A stretch of DNA of 64,000 bases from Arthrobacter sp. PM3 (lineage in GTDB: Bacteria > Actinomycetota > Actinomycetes > Actinomycetales > Micrococcaceae): the NCBI RefSeq assembly GCF_003352915.1, contig NZ_CP022314.1, forward strand, positions 1,267,295 to 1,331,294. Direction: 5' to 3'. The translations under genes were made by a program, and so were the position numbers. This document shows positions 1 through 7,803 of this stretch, one piece after another; within the stretch, counting starts at the first letter, position 1, and the number at the start of each line of letters is the position of its first letter. Below the pieces are notes generated by a model. That model ran no database searches, was not told where the DNA came from, and saw only the letters and a list, made by a program, of their open reading frames with translations.

Positions 1-288
1 GGCCCCGGCCGCGATGAGGAGCGAGAGGTCGTCGTCCACACTGGTCTTAACGGACCGGCGCAGGGCATTCAGCCGCCGCCCCTCCGGCAGGAGCCCGGTG
101 AAATACGGCGGGGCGGCCCCCGCCCCGGCCAGCACCGGGTCCGCCGTCAGCGGCAGGGAACTCGCGACGGCGGGTCCCCCGGACGCCAGGTACGCCGGCA
201 GGTAGCTGAACCGGGTGCCGCCGTCGTGTCTCTCCAGCCGGGCCGCCAGCACCCCGGCCTTGTAGACGTCGGCGATGCGGTGCCTCAC
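1..288 (-). CDS. hipA: HipA-type toxin kinase, N-terminal part (runs off window start)
   Basis: The frame opens with GTG at 286-288, which overlaps the TGA of the upstream hipB-like gene (285-287) in a GTGA arrangement, and stays open to the window edge (96 codons). The visible part has features of the HipA N-terminal subdomain: an opening segment with VYKAGVLAARLER, a stretch matching FSYLPAYLASG, and PPYFTGLLPEGRRLNALRR near residues 60-80, where HipA proteins carry F-x-x-L-L-P-E-G-x-R. HipA proteins are Ser/Thr kinases that phosphorylate glutamyl-tRNA synthetase in Escherichia coli and trigger dormancy; the kinase domain itself lies outside the window. Whether this copy is active cannot be judged. 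The overlap with hipB supports translational coupling and hence the assignment. Confidence 0.85.
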   Translation of the reverse strand, partial: MRHRIADVYKAGVLAARLERHDGGTRFSYLPAYLASGGPAVASSLPLTADPVLAGAGAAPPYFTGLLPEGRRLNALRRSVKTSVDDDLSLLIAAGA

Positions 289-590
289 GGCCGCGCCGCC
301 GGAGCGCCACCCGGCTCACCGGGTGCAGCCCGGCCGGCGAGGGCCCGGGCGGCCGCGCTGGTCCGTGTCTGCACCAGCAGCTCCAACCCCAGAGTGTCCA
401 GGAGCGCGAGCAGCGAGTCCAGCTGCACGGTGCGTTTGCCCTGCTCGACGAACCGGACGAAGCGCTCGGAGACCCCGGCCAGTTCGGCCAGGTCACGCTG
501 ACTCAGCCGGAGGACGGAACGCCGGCCCCGGACCTCGGCGGCGAGCCTGTCCGGAAACCCGCCCGCCGTCGCCGTCTCTTCGCTGGTCAC
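285..590 (-). CDS. hipB: HipB-like Xre-family antitoxin / transcriptional regulator
   Basis: This 101-residue protein has a Xre/Cro helix-turn-helix at about residues 20-75: LRLSQRDLAELAGVSERFV followed by the typical VEQGKRTVQLDSLLALLDTLGLEL. The last 25 residues are Ala/Pro/Gly rich. It is the first gene of an operon with the HipA-like gene, with which it overlaps by 3 bp. In known hipBA systems HipB binds the promoter as a dimer, represses the operon and neutralises HipA. A perfect 14-bp palindrome lies 39 bp upstream of the start codon, with a weaker copy 70 bp further on, and these are likely operators. A lone Xre regulator is unlikely given the HipA partner. Confidence 0.85.
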   Translation of the reverse strand: MTSEETATAGGFPDRLAAEVRGRRSVLRLSQRDLAELAGVSERFVRFVEQGKRTVQLDSLLALLDTLGLELLVQTRTSAAARALAGRAAPGEPGGAPAARP

Positions 591-628
591 CCGGCACCTC
601 CACAGTCATAGCTACGGGCATTGCCATA

Positions 629-642
629 GGCACGATCGTGCC
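629..642. promoter_or_regulatory. Palindrome GGCACGATCGTGCC, candidate HipB operator
   Basis: GGCACGATCGTGCC is a perfect 14-bp palindrome 39 bp upstream of the hipB start codon. A degenerate copy, GGCACGTTCGTACC (12 of 14 identical), sits at 699-712. HipB proteins bind several palindromic sites in their own promoter, so this is a natural operator candidate. The two sites are 70 bp apart centre to centre. Confidence 0.5.
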
Positions 643-698
643 GCTTTGCCGCATACTCCAGTGTAATTCGGGCAGTCGCCGTCGTACAGACCAATATC

Positions 699-712
699 GG
701 CACGTTCGTACC
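699..712. promoter_or_regulatory. Second, imperfect copy of the hip palindrome
   Basis: GGCACGTTCGTACC differs at two positions from the palindrome at 629-642. It lies between the hipB promoter and the divergent ldh gene, so it could affect either. The assignment rests only on similarity to the first site. Confidence 0.35.
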
Positions 713-843
713 GTTGGCGCGCGAGACGCTCCGCCCGTAGGGTCCTACGGCCCTGCCCCGCGTGCAGGCGCGACGAGATGCTGGACAGGGGCCGGCCGGT
801 CCGGGCCCGACAACTAGGCCGACCACCGGCCGGAAAGGGCATC

Positions 844-1800
844 ATGTCCCGACACAGCGGTTCGAAACTGGCGGTGGTCGGCGCAGGCAGCGTCGGCACC
901 TCCCTCGCCTACGCGGCCCTGATCCGCGGCTCGGCCAGCCACGTCGCACTCTTCGACGTCAATGCTGCCAAGGCGGAGGCCGAGGTGCTGGACCTCGCCC
1001 ACGGCACCCAGTTTGCCGCCGCGGCCGCCACCGTCACCGGAGGCGGCGACATTGCCGCGACGGAGGGCGCCGACGTCGTAGTCATCACTGCCGGGGCCAA
1101 ACAGGCCCCGGGCCAGACGCGCCTGGACCTGGCGGGCACCAACGTACGCATCCTCGAGGCGCTCATGCCGGAACTGCTGGCACATGCCCCGGAAGCGGTC
1201 TATGTGCTGGTCACCAACCCCTGCGACGTCCTGACGGTCGCGGCCCAGAAAATCTCGGGACTGCCGCCGTCACGGATTTTTTCCTCCGGCACAGTACTGG
1301 ACACGTCCCGGCTCCGCTGGCTGCTGGCACGGCAGGCCGGCGTGTCGGTGGCCAGCGTCCACGCCAGCATGGTGGGCGAACACGGCGACACGGAGTTCCC
1401 TGTATGGTCCGGCGCGACGATCGGCCCGGTGCCGATCCGGAACTGGACCGCCGATGGCGGCAAGGTCTTCACCCCTGAAATCCTGGCCGAGACCGCGCTC
1501 GAGGTAACCCAGGCAGCCTACAAAGTGATCGCGGGCAAGGGCGCCACCAACTACGCCATCGGGCTGTCCGGGGCCCGCATTGTCGAGGCCCTGCTGCGCG
1601 CCGAAAATGCCGTCCTCCCGGTGTCCACCCTGCTGGACGGCCAGCACGGCATCTCCGGCGTGGCGCTCTCGCTGCCCAGCGTCGTGGGGCGCGGCGGCGT
1701 TCTGAAGGTTCTGGACACACCCATGGACGACGGCGAACTCGCCTCCCTGCACCACTCGGCGGAAACGCTGCAGCAGAGCCTGTCGACGCTCGGGATCTGA
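844..1800 (+). CDS. ldh: L-lactate dehydrogenase
   Basis: The 318-residue product is an NAD-dependent 2-hydroxyacid dehydrogenase of the LDH/MDH superfamily. It has the Rossmann glycine motif GAGSVG (residues 13-18), Asp38 at the end of the second strand for NAD binding, the active-site loop KQAPGQTR with a Gln where malate dehydrogenases usually have Arg, VTNPCDVLT, and the catalytic-histidine motif [12 protein letters not shown] near residue 180. It converts pyruvate and L-lactate in the cytoplasm. The start at ATG 844 has a purine-rich ribosome site (GGAAAGG) and places the glycine motif at the usual distance; the open frame upstream to 778 lacks this. It is monocistronic and convergent with the downstream transporter gene. 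Confidence 0.93.
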   Translation: MSRHSGSKLAVVGAGSVGTSLAYAALIRGSASHVALFDVNAAKAEAEVLDLAHGTQFAAAAATVTGGGDIAATEGADVVVITAGAKQAPGQTRLDLAGTNVRILEALMPELLAHAPEAVYVLVTNPCDVLTVAAQKISGLPPSRIFSSGTVLDTSRLRWLLARQAGVSVASVHASMVGEHGDTEFPVWSGATIGPVPIRNWTADGGKVFTPEILAETALEVTQAAYKVIAGKGATNYAIGLSGARIVEALLRAENAVLPVSTLLDGQHGISGVALSLPSVVGRGGVLKVLDTPMDDGELASLHHSAETLQQSLSTLGI

Positions 1801-1836
1801 GCGGGCGGTACCGCGCACGGCCCCGCACGCTCGCCA

Positions 1837-2874
1837 TCAGCCGATGCGCGGCACCACCGTGACGGAGCCAAGGTGGGGCAGAGCGGCCTTGGCTCCCTGC
1901 TTCAGCCCCGACGTGATCCGGGCGAGGTCGGCCATACCGTCGTCCGGCCCAACCGGAACCGAGATTTCGGCGTGCAGCCGGTGGCCGGACCAGCGCAGCC
2001 GAGATGTGGCGCCGTCGGCATGGTCCCGGACAACGGTGCTGAGTTTGTCCGAGAGAGCGGGGTCCACGCCGTCCATGAGCCGCCGCCCGACGTCGCGCAC
2101 GGTTCCCCATAGCAGCACCATGATGGCCACCGAGATCAGCAGGCCCACGATCGGATCCGCCAGCGGGAAGCCCAGCCAGACGCCTCCCACGCCGGCCACG
2201 ACGGCGAGCGAGGTGAAGCCGTCCGTGCGGGCGTGGACGCCGTCGGCGATCAGTGCCGCCGAGCCGATCCTGCGACCGACTCGGATCCGGTAGATCGCAA
2301 CGAGCTCATTGCCGGCGAAGCCGACCAGCCCGGCGGCAAGGACCCAGCCCAGGTTCTGCACGGGCTGGGGCTCGAAGAAGCGCCGGACCGATTCGACGGC
2401 GGCAACCACCGCCGAGAGCGCGATCATGGCCACGATGAACAGCCCGGCAAGGTCCTCGGCGCGGCCGAAACCGTACGGGTAGGTGCGGGTGGGCTTCCGC
2501 CGCCCCAGCAGGAATGCGATCCAGAGCGGCACGGCCGTCAGCGCGTCCGAAAAGTTGTGGACGGTATCGGCCAGCAGGGCCACGGAGCCGCTGATGAGCA
2601 CGATCACCAGCTGGAAGAGCGACGTCGCGCCGAGACCGGCGAGGGAAACCTTGACGGCCCGGATGCCCTGGGCACTCGATTCGAGGGCGTCGTCGATCGA
2701 ATCGGCGGCGTCGTGCGAGTGCGGGACGAAGACCTCGTGCAGCCAGCCCTTCAGGCCGGCGGGGTGGGCGTGGTCATGGTCATGGTCGTGGGAATGGCCG
2801 TGGTCATGACCGTCGTCGTGGGAATGGCCGTGCTCGTGTCCGTGGTCATGCACTGCATCCGCCGGCCGCGTCAT
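1837..2874 (-). CDS. Cation diffusion facilitator metal exporter (CDF family)
   Basis: The 345-residue protein begins with a His/Asp-rich cytoplasmic tail (about residues 8-40, many HGH/HDH repeats), then six predicted membrane segments. The CDF metal-site motifs are present: HNFSD in the second segment and HARTD in the fifth, each giving an H-x-x-x-D pair. A C-terminal cytoplasmic domain follows (about residues 260-345). CDF proteins export divalent metals in exchange for protons. The ATG overlaps the TGA of the upstream ArsR gene (ATGA), so the two are co-transcribed. Because that regulator resembles the nickel/cobalt sensor KmtR, Ni/Co export is the most likely role, but Zn cannot be excluded. 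Confidence 0.88.
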   Translation of the reverse strand: MTRPADAVHDHGHEHGHSHDDGHDHGHSHDHDHDHAHPAGLKGWLHEVFVPHSHDAADSIDDALESSAQGIRAVKVSLAGLGATSLFQLVIVLISGSVALLADTVHNFSDALTAVPLWIAFLLGRRKPTRTYPYGFGRAEDLAGLFIVAMIALSAVVAAVESVRRFFEPQPVQNLGWVLAAGLVGFAGNELVAIYRIRVGRRIGSAALIADGVHARTDGFTSLAVVAGVGGVWLGFPLADPIVGLLISVAIMVLLWGTVRDVGRRLMDGVDPALSDKLSTVVRDHADGATSRLRWSGHRLHAEISVPVGPDDGMADLARITSGLKQGAKAALPHLGSVTVVPRIG

Positions 2875-3206
2875 GAGGCATGCCCCGGGGCCGTGCCAAG
2901 CGCGTGCTCGGCCTGGTGGACGGCTGCCAGGATGAGATCGCGGGCGTGCTCGTTCTGCAGCCGGTAGTACACGCGGGTGCCTTCCTGGCGCGTGGCCACC
3001 ATCCCGCCCAGCCGCATCTTGGCCAGGTGCTGCGAGACGGCCGCTGCCGGCTTCCCGACCTTTTCGGCCAACGCATTCACCGGCATTTCGCCGTCGCCCA
3101 GCGCGATGATGAGCCTGACACGGGTGGCATCTGCCAGCATGGAAAAGACCTCGACGGCGAGTTCCACGAAGGGACTCCCTATATCGATCTGCATATCTGC
3201 ATTCAT
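2871..3206 (-). CDS. kmtR: ArsR/SmtB-family metal sensor, KmtR-like
   Basis: This 111-residue winged-helix repressor matches Mycobacterium tuberculosis KmtR in layout: LADATRVRLI in the first helices, VGKPAAAVSQHLAKMR as recognition helix, and a C-terminal stretch NEHARDL...AEH...GH. KmtR senses Ni(II)/Co(II) through His88, Glu101, His102 and His110/111; here His87, Glu100, His101 and His109 fall at equivalent places. It would repress its own operon, including the CDF exporter, until metal binds. The chosen ATG (3204-3206) is the first in frame; Met5 at 3192-3194 is an alternative. An inverted repeat at 3195-3214 covers the start codon. The assignment to KmtR rests on motif comparison from memory. 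Confidence 0.85.
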   Translation of the reverse strand: MNADMQIDIGSPFVELAVEVFSMLADATRVRLIIALGDGEMPVNALAEKVGKPAAAVSQHLAKMRLGGMVATRQEGTRVYYRLQNEHARDLILAAVHQAEHALGTAPGHAS

Positions 3207-3214
3207 ACGCAGAT
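3195..3214. promoter_or_regulatory. Inverted repeat ATCTGC-N8-GCAGAT, candidate KmtR operator
   Basis: ATCTGC and GCAGAT are exact reverse complements 8 bp apart, and flanking TGCAT/TTGCA bases extend the symmetry. The repeat spans the start codon of the ArsR gene and lies between divergent operons, the usual place for an ArsR/SmtB operator. If transcription starts just upstream, a bound repressor would block it. Confidence 0.5.
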
Positions 3215-3279
3215 TCTTGCATACCGAGCGGCCGGTACCCTAAGAGGTGAGGTTGAACCGGGATGTGAGGAGGAGCGCC

Positions 3280-3750
3280 ATGGCCGCCGGCACCACAGCG
3301 GGCACCGCGCGGGCCTTCCGCCGCGCCGGGCTGTTGGCCGCCGTCCTCGCCGTCATCGCCGGGTTCCTGGGCATGCACATCCTCGCCGGTCTCCATGCAG
3401 ACCACAGCTCCGCAAGCCACGGTTCCTCAAGCCAAAGTTCCGCAAGGCCCAGCCACGCAAGCCACAGTCCTGCATCCCACGGCAACGCACCGCTCGCCGC
3501 TCCTGCGGCTACGTCGACGGCGGCGGCCGGGTCGGCGTCGTGCGTGTGCCAGGGCGGTTGCGCGGAAAAGCCCGCCGCCCATATCGGCTGCACCCCGGCT
3601 CCGCCGGGGGCCGCGCCGAGCGCCCCGCTGCCGGGCACCGCTGCGCTGCAGGCGCAGCCCCGGACCGTCCGCGTTGCGGTCCTGCCGGCGCGCTGCGCTT
3701 ATATTCCCGGTTCGCCGCCCCCCGGCGACCTCTGCATCAGCCGGACGTAA
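3280..3750 (+). CDS. Small exported or membrane-anchored protein, DUF6153-like
   Basis: The 156-residue product has a basic N terminus and one hydrophobic segment (about residues 14-35, GLLAAVLAVIAGFLGMHILAG), followed by a Ser/His/Ala-rich region (HADHSSASH and repeats) and a C-terminal part with CVCQGGC, IGC and CAY cysteines. The ATG at 3280 follows a strong ribosome site (GAGGAGG). The pattern of a G-x-x-G-M-H segment and a low-complexity His/Ser tail resembles the DUF6153 family of actinobacteria; I am only moderately sure. It lies divergent from the metal-sensor operon and 113 bp before the DUF305 lipoprotein. The His and Cys content suggests metal handling outside the cytoplasm, but no function is proven. 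Confidence 0.65.
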   Translation: MAAGTTAGTARAFRRAGLLAAVLAVIAGFLGMHILAGLHADHSSASHGSSSQSSARPSHASHSPASHGNAPLAAPAATSTAAAGSASCVCQGGCAEKPAAHIGCTPAPPGAAPSAPLPGTAALQAQPRTVRVAVLPARCAYIPGSPPPGDLCISRT

Positions 3751-3863
3751 ACCCGGGCATGCGCCGTGATTCCTCCGGCGCCCGCGTCGTTTCCGGGACG
3801 CGCCCCACGCGCGCCCTTCCCCCATCCGGCTCCGGTTGCCGGACCCCACAGAAAAGATTTGCC

Positions 3864-4466
3864 ATGAAGAAATCCCTCACCATTTCCGCGACCGCCCTCG
3901 CTGCCGCCATCGCCCTGGCCGGCTGCTCGGCCGAATCCGGCGGGGCCACCAGTACCAGCCCGGAACGGTCCACCTCGGCGGGTTCCAGCCCTGCCCCGGC
4001 CGGCGCCAGCGCCAACCACAACGGCTTCGACACCCTCTTTGCGCAGGGCATGATCCCGCATCACCGGCAGGCCGTCGAGATGAGCGAAATGATGCTCGGC
4101 AAGCAGGGAATCGACTCCCGGGTCACGGCGCTGGCCACGAAGATCAAGGCCGCGCAAGGCCCGGAAATCGACACCATGACGGGCTGGCTCCAGGCCTGGA
4201 ACGAGCCGAACCAGATGGCCGGCGGCCACGCCATGTCCGGCATGATGGGCGATGACGACCTCAAGAAGCTCGACGCCGCCCAGGGCACCGAGGCCGCACG
4301 GCTGTTCCTGACCCAGATGATCGCCCACCACGAGGGTGCCGTGGAGATGGCGAACGCCGAGGTGCGCAGCGGCAAGGACGCGGCGGCGGTCCGCCTGGCC
4401 AGGGAGATCGCCGCCGCCCAGACCACGGAGATCGCCGAAATGAAGCAATTGCTCGCCGCCCTTTAA
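3864..4466 (+). CDS. DUF305 family lipoprotein
   Basis: The 200-residue protein has a lipoprotein signal peptide ending in LAGC (Cys21), a Ser/Ala/Pro-rich linker, and a DUF305 domain (about residues 50-200). Two copies of the family's helical motif are seen: MIPHHRQAVEM near residue 65 and MIAHHEGAVEMA near residue 153, plus Met/His-rich HAMSGMM between them. DUF305 proteins are exported, ferritin-like helical proteins often found beside copper-resistance genes; their biochemical role is unsettled. The ATG at 3864 gives a proper signal peptide. It follows the DUF6153-like gene on the same strand and is followed by two hairpins. Metal binding through the paired His residues is a family-based inference. 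Confidence 0.9.
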   Translation: MKKSLTISATALAAAIALAGCSAESGGATSTSPERSTSAGSSPAPAGASANHNGFDTLFAQGMIPHHRQAVEMSEMMLGKQGIDSRVTALATKIKAAQGPEIDTMTGWLQAWNEPNQMAGGHAMSGMMGDDDLKKLDAAQGTEAARLFLTQMIAHHEGAVEMANAEVRSGKDAAAVRLAREIAAAQTTEIAEMKQLLAAL

Positions 4467-4479
4467 CCGCCCGCGGACC

Positions 4480-4556
4480 GGCCGCGCGCCCCCATGGGCG
4501 CGCGGCCAACTGTGATGGCAGTCCCCGCTGCGGTAGCCCTTTCCGCAGCGGGGACT
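4480..4556 (+). terminator. Two consecutive terminator-like hairpins after the DUF305 gene
   Basis: The first hairpin, at 4480-4507, pairs GGCCGCGCGCC with GGCGCGCGGCC. The second, at 4520-4556, is a perfect 14-bp stem of AGTCCCCGCTGCGG with CCGCAGCGGGGACT. Neither is followed by a long T run, which is usual for GC-rich actinobacterial terminators. They separate the DUF305 gene from the asparagine operon promoter. Confidence 0.6.
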
Positions 4557-4566
4557 ACCGTAACAG

Positions 4567-4598
4567 TTGACACCCGGATGTGACCCCTGCCATATTTT
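4567..4598 (+). promoter_or_regulatory. Promoter of the GntR-ansA-aspA-ansP operon, probably leaderless
   Basis: A perfect -35 hexamer TTGACA lies at 4567-4572 and an AT-rich -10 region (CATATT 4591-4596 or TATTTT 4593-4598) 18-20 bp downstream. A transcript would start about 4602-4605, which coincides with the GTG start codon at 4603. No ribosome site is present. The sequence therefore suggests a leaderless mRNA. Confidence 0.55.
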
Positions 4599-4602
4599 AA
4601 GC

Positions 4603-5298
4603 GTGAACCTGTCAGACAGCCGGACAGCAGGACAGCCTCTCGCCCGCCTCAGCGCGGCCGAAGCCGTCTTCAACGTCATCCGTTCCGAAATTGAATCCGG
4701 CAAGCTCGGCGTCGGCGCCAAACTCAGTTCCGAAGCCACGCTCGCCCAGCAGTACGGCGTCAGCAGGTCGGTGGTCCGCGAGGCCCTGCGCTCCTGCACC
4801 GCCCTTGGCCTGACCGTCACCAGGACCGGCCGCGGCACGTTCGTGGTCGCTGACCGCGTGGCCACGGATCTGGTCCTCGGCCAGTATTCCGCCAGCGACC
4901 TCACCGAGGCGCGCCCGCACATCGAGGTGCCCGCCGCAGGGCTTGCCGCCGAACGCCGCTCCGCCGAGGAACTCGAGACCCTTAAGGAGATCGTCGCGGC
5001 CATGGCTGCCGAGGACGACCCCGAAGTATGGGTGAGCCTCGACTCGACCTTCCACGCGGCGATCGCCCGGGCCAGCCGGAACAAGGTGTTCGAAAACGTC
5101 GTCGCCGACATCCGCGATGCCCTGGCCCACCAGTCTGAGACGTTGAACATGGTGGCGGACCGCCAGCACGCCTCCGACGAGGAGCACCGGCAGATCGTGG
5201 ACGCCATCGAGGCCGGCGACGCGGCGACGGCCCGCATTGCGATGAGCCGGCACCTGCACGCCGTCGGCGTGGCCCTTGACTCGATCCTCAACTCCTGA
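4603..5298 (+). CDS. GntR-family (FadR subgroup) regulator of asparagine/aspartate use
   Basis: The 231-residue protein has an N-terminal winged helix (about residues 18-80) with GAKLSSEATLAQQYGVSRSV and VVREALRSCTALGLTVTRTGRGTFVV, and a C-terminal all-helical FCD ligand domain (about 100-231) with the metal-site style residues DSTFHAAI and SDEEHRQIVDAI plus MSRHLH. FadR-type regulators sense small carboxylates. The start is set at GTG 4603, which gives a normal N terminus and fits the leaderless promoter; no ribosome site precedes it. It lies 24 bp before the asparaginase gene, so it is in one operon with it and probably controls its own transcript, with aspartate or asparagine as the likely effector (inference). 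Confidence 0.85.
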   Translation: MNLSDSRTAGQPLARLSAAEAVFNVIRSEIESGKLGVGAKLSSEATLAQQYGVSRSVVREALRSCTALGLTVTRTGRGTFVVADRVATDLVLGQYSASDLTEARPHIEVPAAGLAAERRSAEELETLKEIVAAMAAEDDPEVWVSLDSTFHAAIARASRNKVFENVVADIRDALAHQSETLNMVADRQHASDEEHRQIVDAIEAGDAATARIAMSRHLHAVGVALDSILNS

Positions 5299-5322
5299 AG
5301 AACAACCCAAGCTAAGGAAGCA

Positions 5323-6354
5323 ATGACTTCTCCTGCCCTCGTGCAAATCCCGGCCCCGCCGGCCCCGACGCAGCTCCCGCAGCACGCCCCGTTGGCGGCG
5401 CAGACCCGCGACGGCCTGATCGAGAGCGTCCACTACGGTTCGGCAGTCGCCGTCGCACCGGACGGCGGCACCCTCCTGGCCGCCGGTGATCCGCTGGCCC
5501 CGTTCTACCCGCGCTCCGCCCTGAAGCCCCTGCAGGCCGTCGCGATGGTCCGGGTCGGCCTGGTCCTCCCCGATGAGCTCCTCGCCCTCGCCGCCGCCAG
5601 CCACTCGGGCGCGGCCCGGCACCGCGACGGTGCGCTGCGCATCCTTGACCTGCACGGGCTGACCCCGGTGGACCTGGCAAACAGCAGCGATCTGCCCTAC
5701 GGAACCCGCGAGCGCGAGGAATGGCTTGCCGGCGGCGGCCAGGCCACCCAGCTCGCGCAAAACTGCTCCGGCAAGCACGCCGCGATGGCAGCCACCTGCG
5801 TCATCAACGGCTGGCCGGTCCGGGGGTACCTGGACCCGGAGCACCCGCTGCAGCAGCTCGTGGCCGGGACCGTGGCCGAACTGACAGGCGAGGATCCGGA
5901 ACGCATCAGCACCGACGGCTGCGGCACCCCGCTGTTCGCACTCACCCTGCGCGGCATGGCCCGCGCCTTTGGCCGGCTGGCCGCGGACGACGCCGGCGGC
6001 GCGGAAGCCGCCGTCGCGCGCGCCATGCGCCGCCACCCGGAAATGGTCGCCGGCGAGGGCCGGGACGTCACCGCGCTCATGCGCCTGGTCCCCGGCCTCC
6101 TCGCCAAGGACGGCTTTGAGGGCGTCCAGCTGGTGGGTCTGGCGGACGGCCGCGGCGTCGCCGTGAAGATCTCCGACGGCGGCGACCGCGCCCGGATGCC
6201 CGTCACCGTGCGGATCCTGGATGCGCTCGACGTCGACACGACGTCGCTGGCGCCCCTCGCCACGAGCCCTGTGCTGGGCGGCGGCCGGCCCGTCGGGGTC
6301 CTGCAGGCCGCCGACTTCCTCGCCGCCGAAACATCGAACGCCCACGCCCAGTAA
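5323..6354 (+). CDS. ansA: L-asparaginase, AnsA/Rhizobium-type (Asparaginase_II family)
   Basis: The 343-residue enzyme hydrolyses asparagine to aspartate and ammonia. It belongs to the PF06089 family, unrelated to the E. coli type. Signature segments are FYPRSALKPLQA (Ser65, Lys68), AASHSG (residues 91-96), QNCSGKHAAM (Cys148, Lys151) and STDGCGTPLFAL. In the structurally studied Rhizobium etli enzyme the two Ser-Lys tandems and the Cys/Lys zinc site correspond to these positions. The gene follows the GntR regulator by 24 bp, with AAGGAAG before the ATG, and is 8 bp from the aspartase gene, giving a linear pathway from asparagine to fumarate. There is no signal peptide, so the enzyme is cytoplasmic. 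Confidence 0.93.
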   Translation: MTSPALVQIPAPPAPTQLPQHAPLAAQTRDGLIESVHYGSAVAVAPDGGTLLAAGDPLAPFYPRSALKPLQAVAMVRVGLVLPDELLALAAASHSGAARHRDGALRILDLHGLTPVDLANSSDLPYGTREREEWLAGGGQATQLAQNCSGKHAAMAATCVINGWPVRGYLDPEHPLQQLVAGTVAELTGEDPERISTDGCGTPLFALTLRGMARAFGRLAADDAGGAEAAVARAMRRHPEMVAGEGRDVTALMRLVPGLLAKDGFEGVQLVGLADGRGVAVKISDGGDRARMPVTVRILDALDVDTTSLAPLATSPVLGGGRPVGVLQAADFLAAETSNAHAQ

Positions 6355-6362
6355 GGACCGCC

Positions 6363-7778
6363 ATGACCTCGATCGACGACCGCCCGGACTTCCGCTCCGA
6401 ACACGACCTCCTCGGCGACCGGGACGTTCCCGCCGACGCCTACTGGGGCGTCCACACTCTCCGGGCCGTGGAGAACTTCCCCATCACCGGCCAGCCGCTG
6501 TCCTCCAACATGTACCTGGTCCGCGGACTGGCCGCCGTGAAACTGGCCGCCGCCCGGACCAACCACGAGCTCGGACTGCTCGATGCCGAGCGCGCCCGGG
6601 CCATCGAGGATGCCTGCGCCGACGTCATGGACGGCAAGCTCAGCGAGCAGTTCGTGGTGGACGTCATCCAGGGCGGCGCCGGGACGTCGTCGAACATGAA
6701 CGCCAACGAGGTGATCGCCAACCGCGCCCTGGAAATCCTCGGTCACCCCAAGGGCGATTACGCGCGGCTGCACCCCAACGACCACGTCAACCTCAGCCAG
6801 TCCACCAACGATGTCTACCCCACCGCGGTCAAGCTCGGCACGATCTTCGCCGCCCGGGAACTGCTGGACGCCCTGACTGAGCTCGAGGACGCCTTCGCCG
6901 CCAAGGCGCTCGAATTCCGCACGGTGGTCAAGATGGGCCGCACCCAGCTGCAGGACGCCGTTCCCATGACGCTGGGCCAGGAATTCGGCACCTACGCCGT
7001 CACGATCGGCGAGGACCGGCTCCGCCTGGCCGAGGCCGACCTCCTGATCCACGAGATCAACCTCGGCGCCACGGCGATCGGCACGGGCCTGAACGCCCCT
7101 GCCGGATACGCCGAGGCCGCCTGCCGCCACCTGGCCGAGATCACCGGCCTGCCGCTCGTCACCGCGGCGGACCTGATCGAGGCCACGCAGGACGTCGGCG
7201 CCTTCGTGCACCTTTCCGGCGTGCTCAAGCGGGTGGCCGTGAAGCTGTCCAAGATCTGCAACGACCTCCGGCTGCTCTCCTCCGGCCCGCGCGCCGGCCT
7301 GGGCGAAATCAACCTCCCCGCCGTGCAGTCCGGGTCCTCGATCATGCCCGGCAAGATCAACCCGGTCATCCCGGAAGTGGTCAGCCAGGTGGCCTACGAG
7401 GTGATCGGCAACGACGTCACGATCACCATGGCCGCCGAGGCCGGGCAGCTCCAGCTCAACGCCTTCGAACCGATCATCGTCCACAGCCTCCACAAGAGCA
7501 TCTCCCACCTGGAAGCCGCCTGCCGCACCCTCACGTCCCGCTGCGTGCGCGGCATCACGGCCAATACCGAACGGCTCCGCCTCACCGTGGAACAGTCGAT
7601 CGGCCTCGTCACCGCCCTCAACCCGCACCTGGGCTACGCCACGGCCACGGCCATCGCCCAGGAAGCCCTCGCCACCGGCAAGGGCGTCGCGGAACTCGTG
7701 CTCGAACATGGTCTGCTCACCGACGGGCAGCTCACCGACCTCCTCAGCCCGCAACGCCTGGCCAACCTGAGCAAGTAG
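6363..7778 (+). CDS. aspA: Aspartate ammonia-lyase (aspartase)
   Basis: The 471-residue protein deaminates aspartate to fumarate and ammonia. It carries the fumarase/aspartase superfamily signature [12 protein letters not shown] near residue 322, the conserved [19 protein letters not shown] block, [19 protein letters not shown] and [18 protein letters not shown]. The SxGRTxxxxA and NDVYPTA forms fit aspartase rather than fumarase C, and the neighbours (asparaginase upstream, amino-acid permease downstream) support this. The full length matches the family. The ATG at 6363 lies 8 bp after the asparaginase stop with AAGGA in front. Fumarase is the only serious alternative. Confidence 0.92.
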   Translation: MTSIDDRPDFRSEHDLLGDRDVPADAYWGVHTLRAVENFPITGQPLSSNMYLVRGLAAVKLAAARTNHELGLLDAERARAIEDACADVMDGKLSEQFVVDVIQGGAGTSSNMNANEVIANRALEILGHPKGDYARLHPNDHVNLSQSTNDVYPTAVKLGTIFAARELLDALTELEDAFAAKALEFRTVVKMGRTQLQDAVPMTLGQEFGTYAVTIGEDRLRLAEADLLIHEINLGATAIGTGLNAPAGYAEAACRHLAEITGLPLVTAADLIEATQDVGAFVHLSGVLKRVAVKLSKICNDLRLLSSGPRAGLGEINLPAVQSGSSIMPGKINPVIPEVVSQVAYEVIGNDVTITMAAEAGQLQLNAFEPIIVHSLHKSISHLEAACRTLTSRCVRGITANTERLRLTVEQSIGLVTALNPHLGYATATAIAQEALATGKGVAELVLEHGLLTDGQLTDLLSPQRLANLSK

Positions 7779-7803
7779 CGCACCTCGAACCCGAAGGACC
7801 CCC

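Noticed and set aside
3699..5291. A 530-codon open frame antisense to the DUF305 and GntR genes
   Set aside because: It lies opposite two genes with clear domains. Long antisense frames are common at this GC content, and its translation shows no domain.
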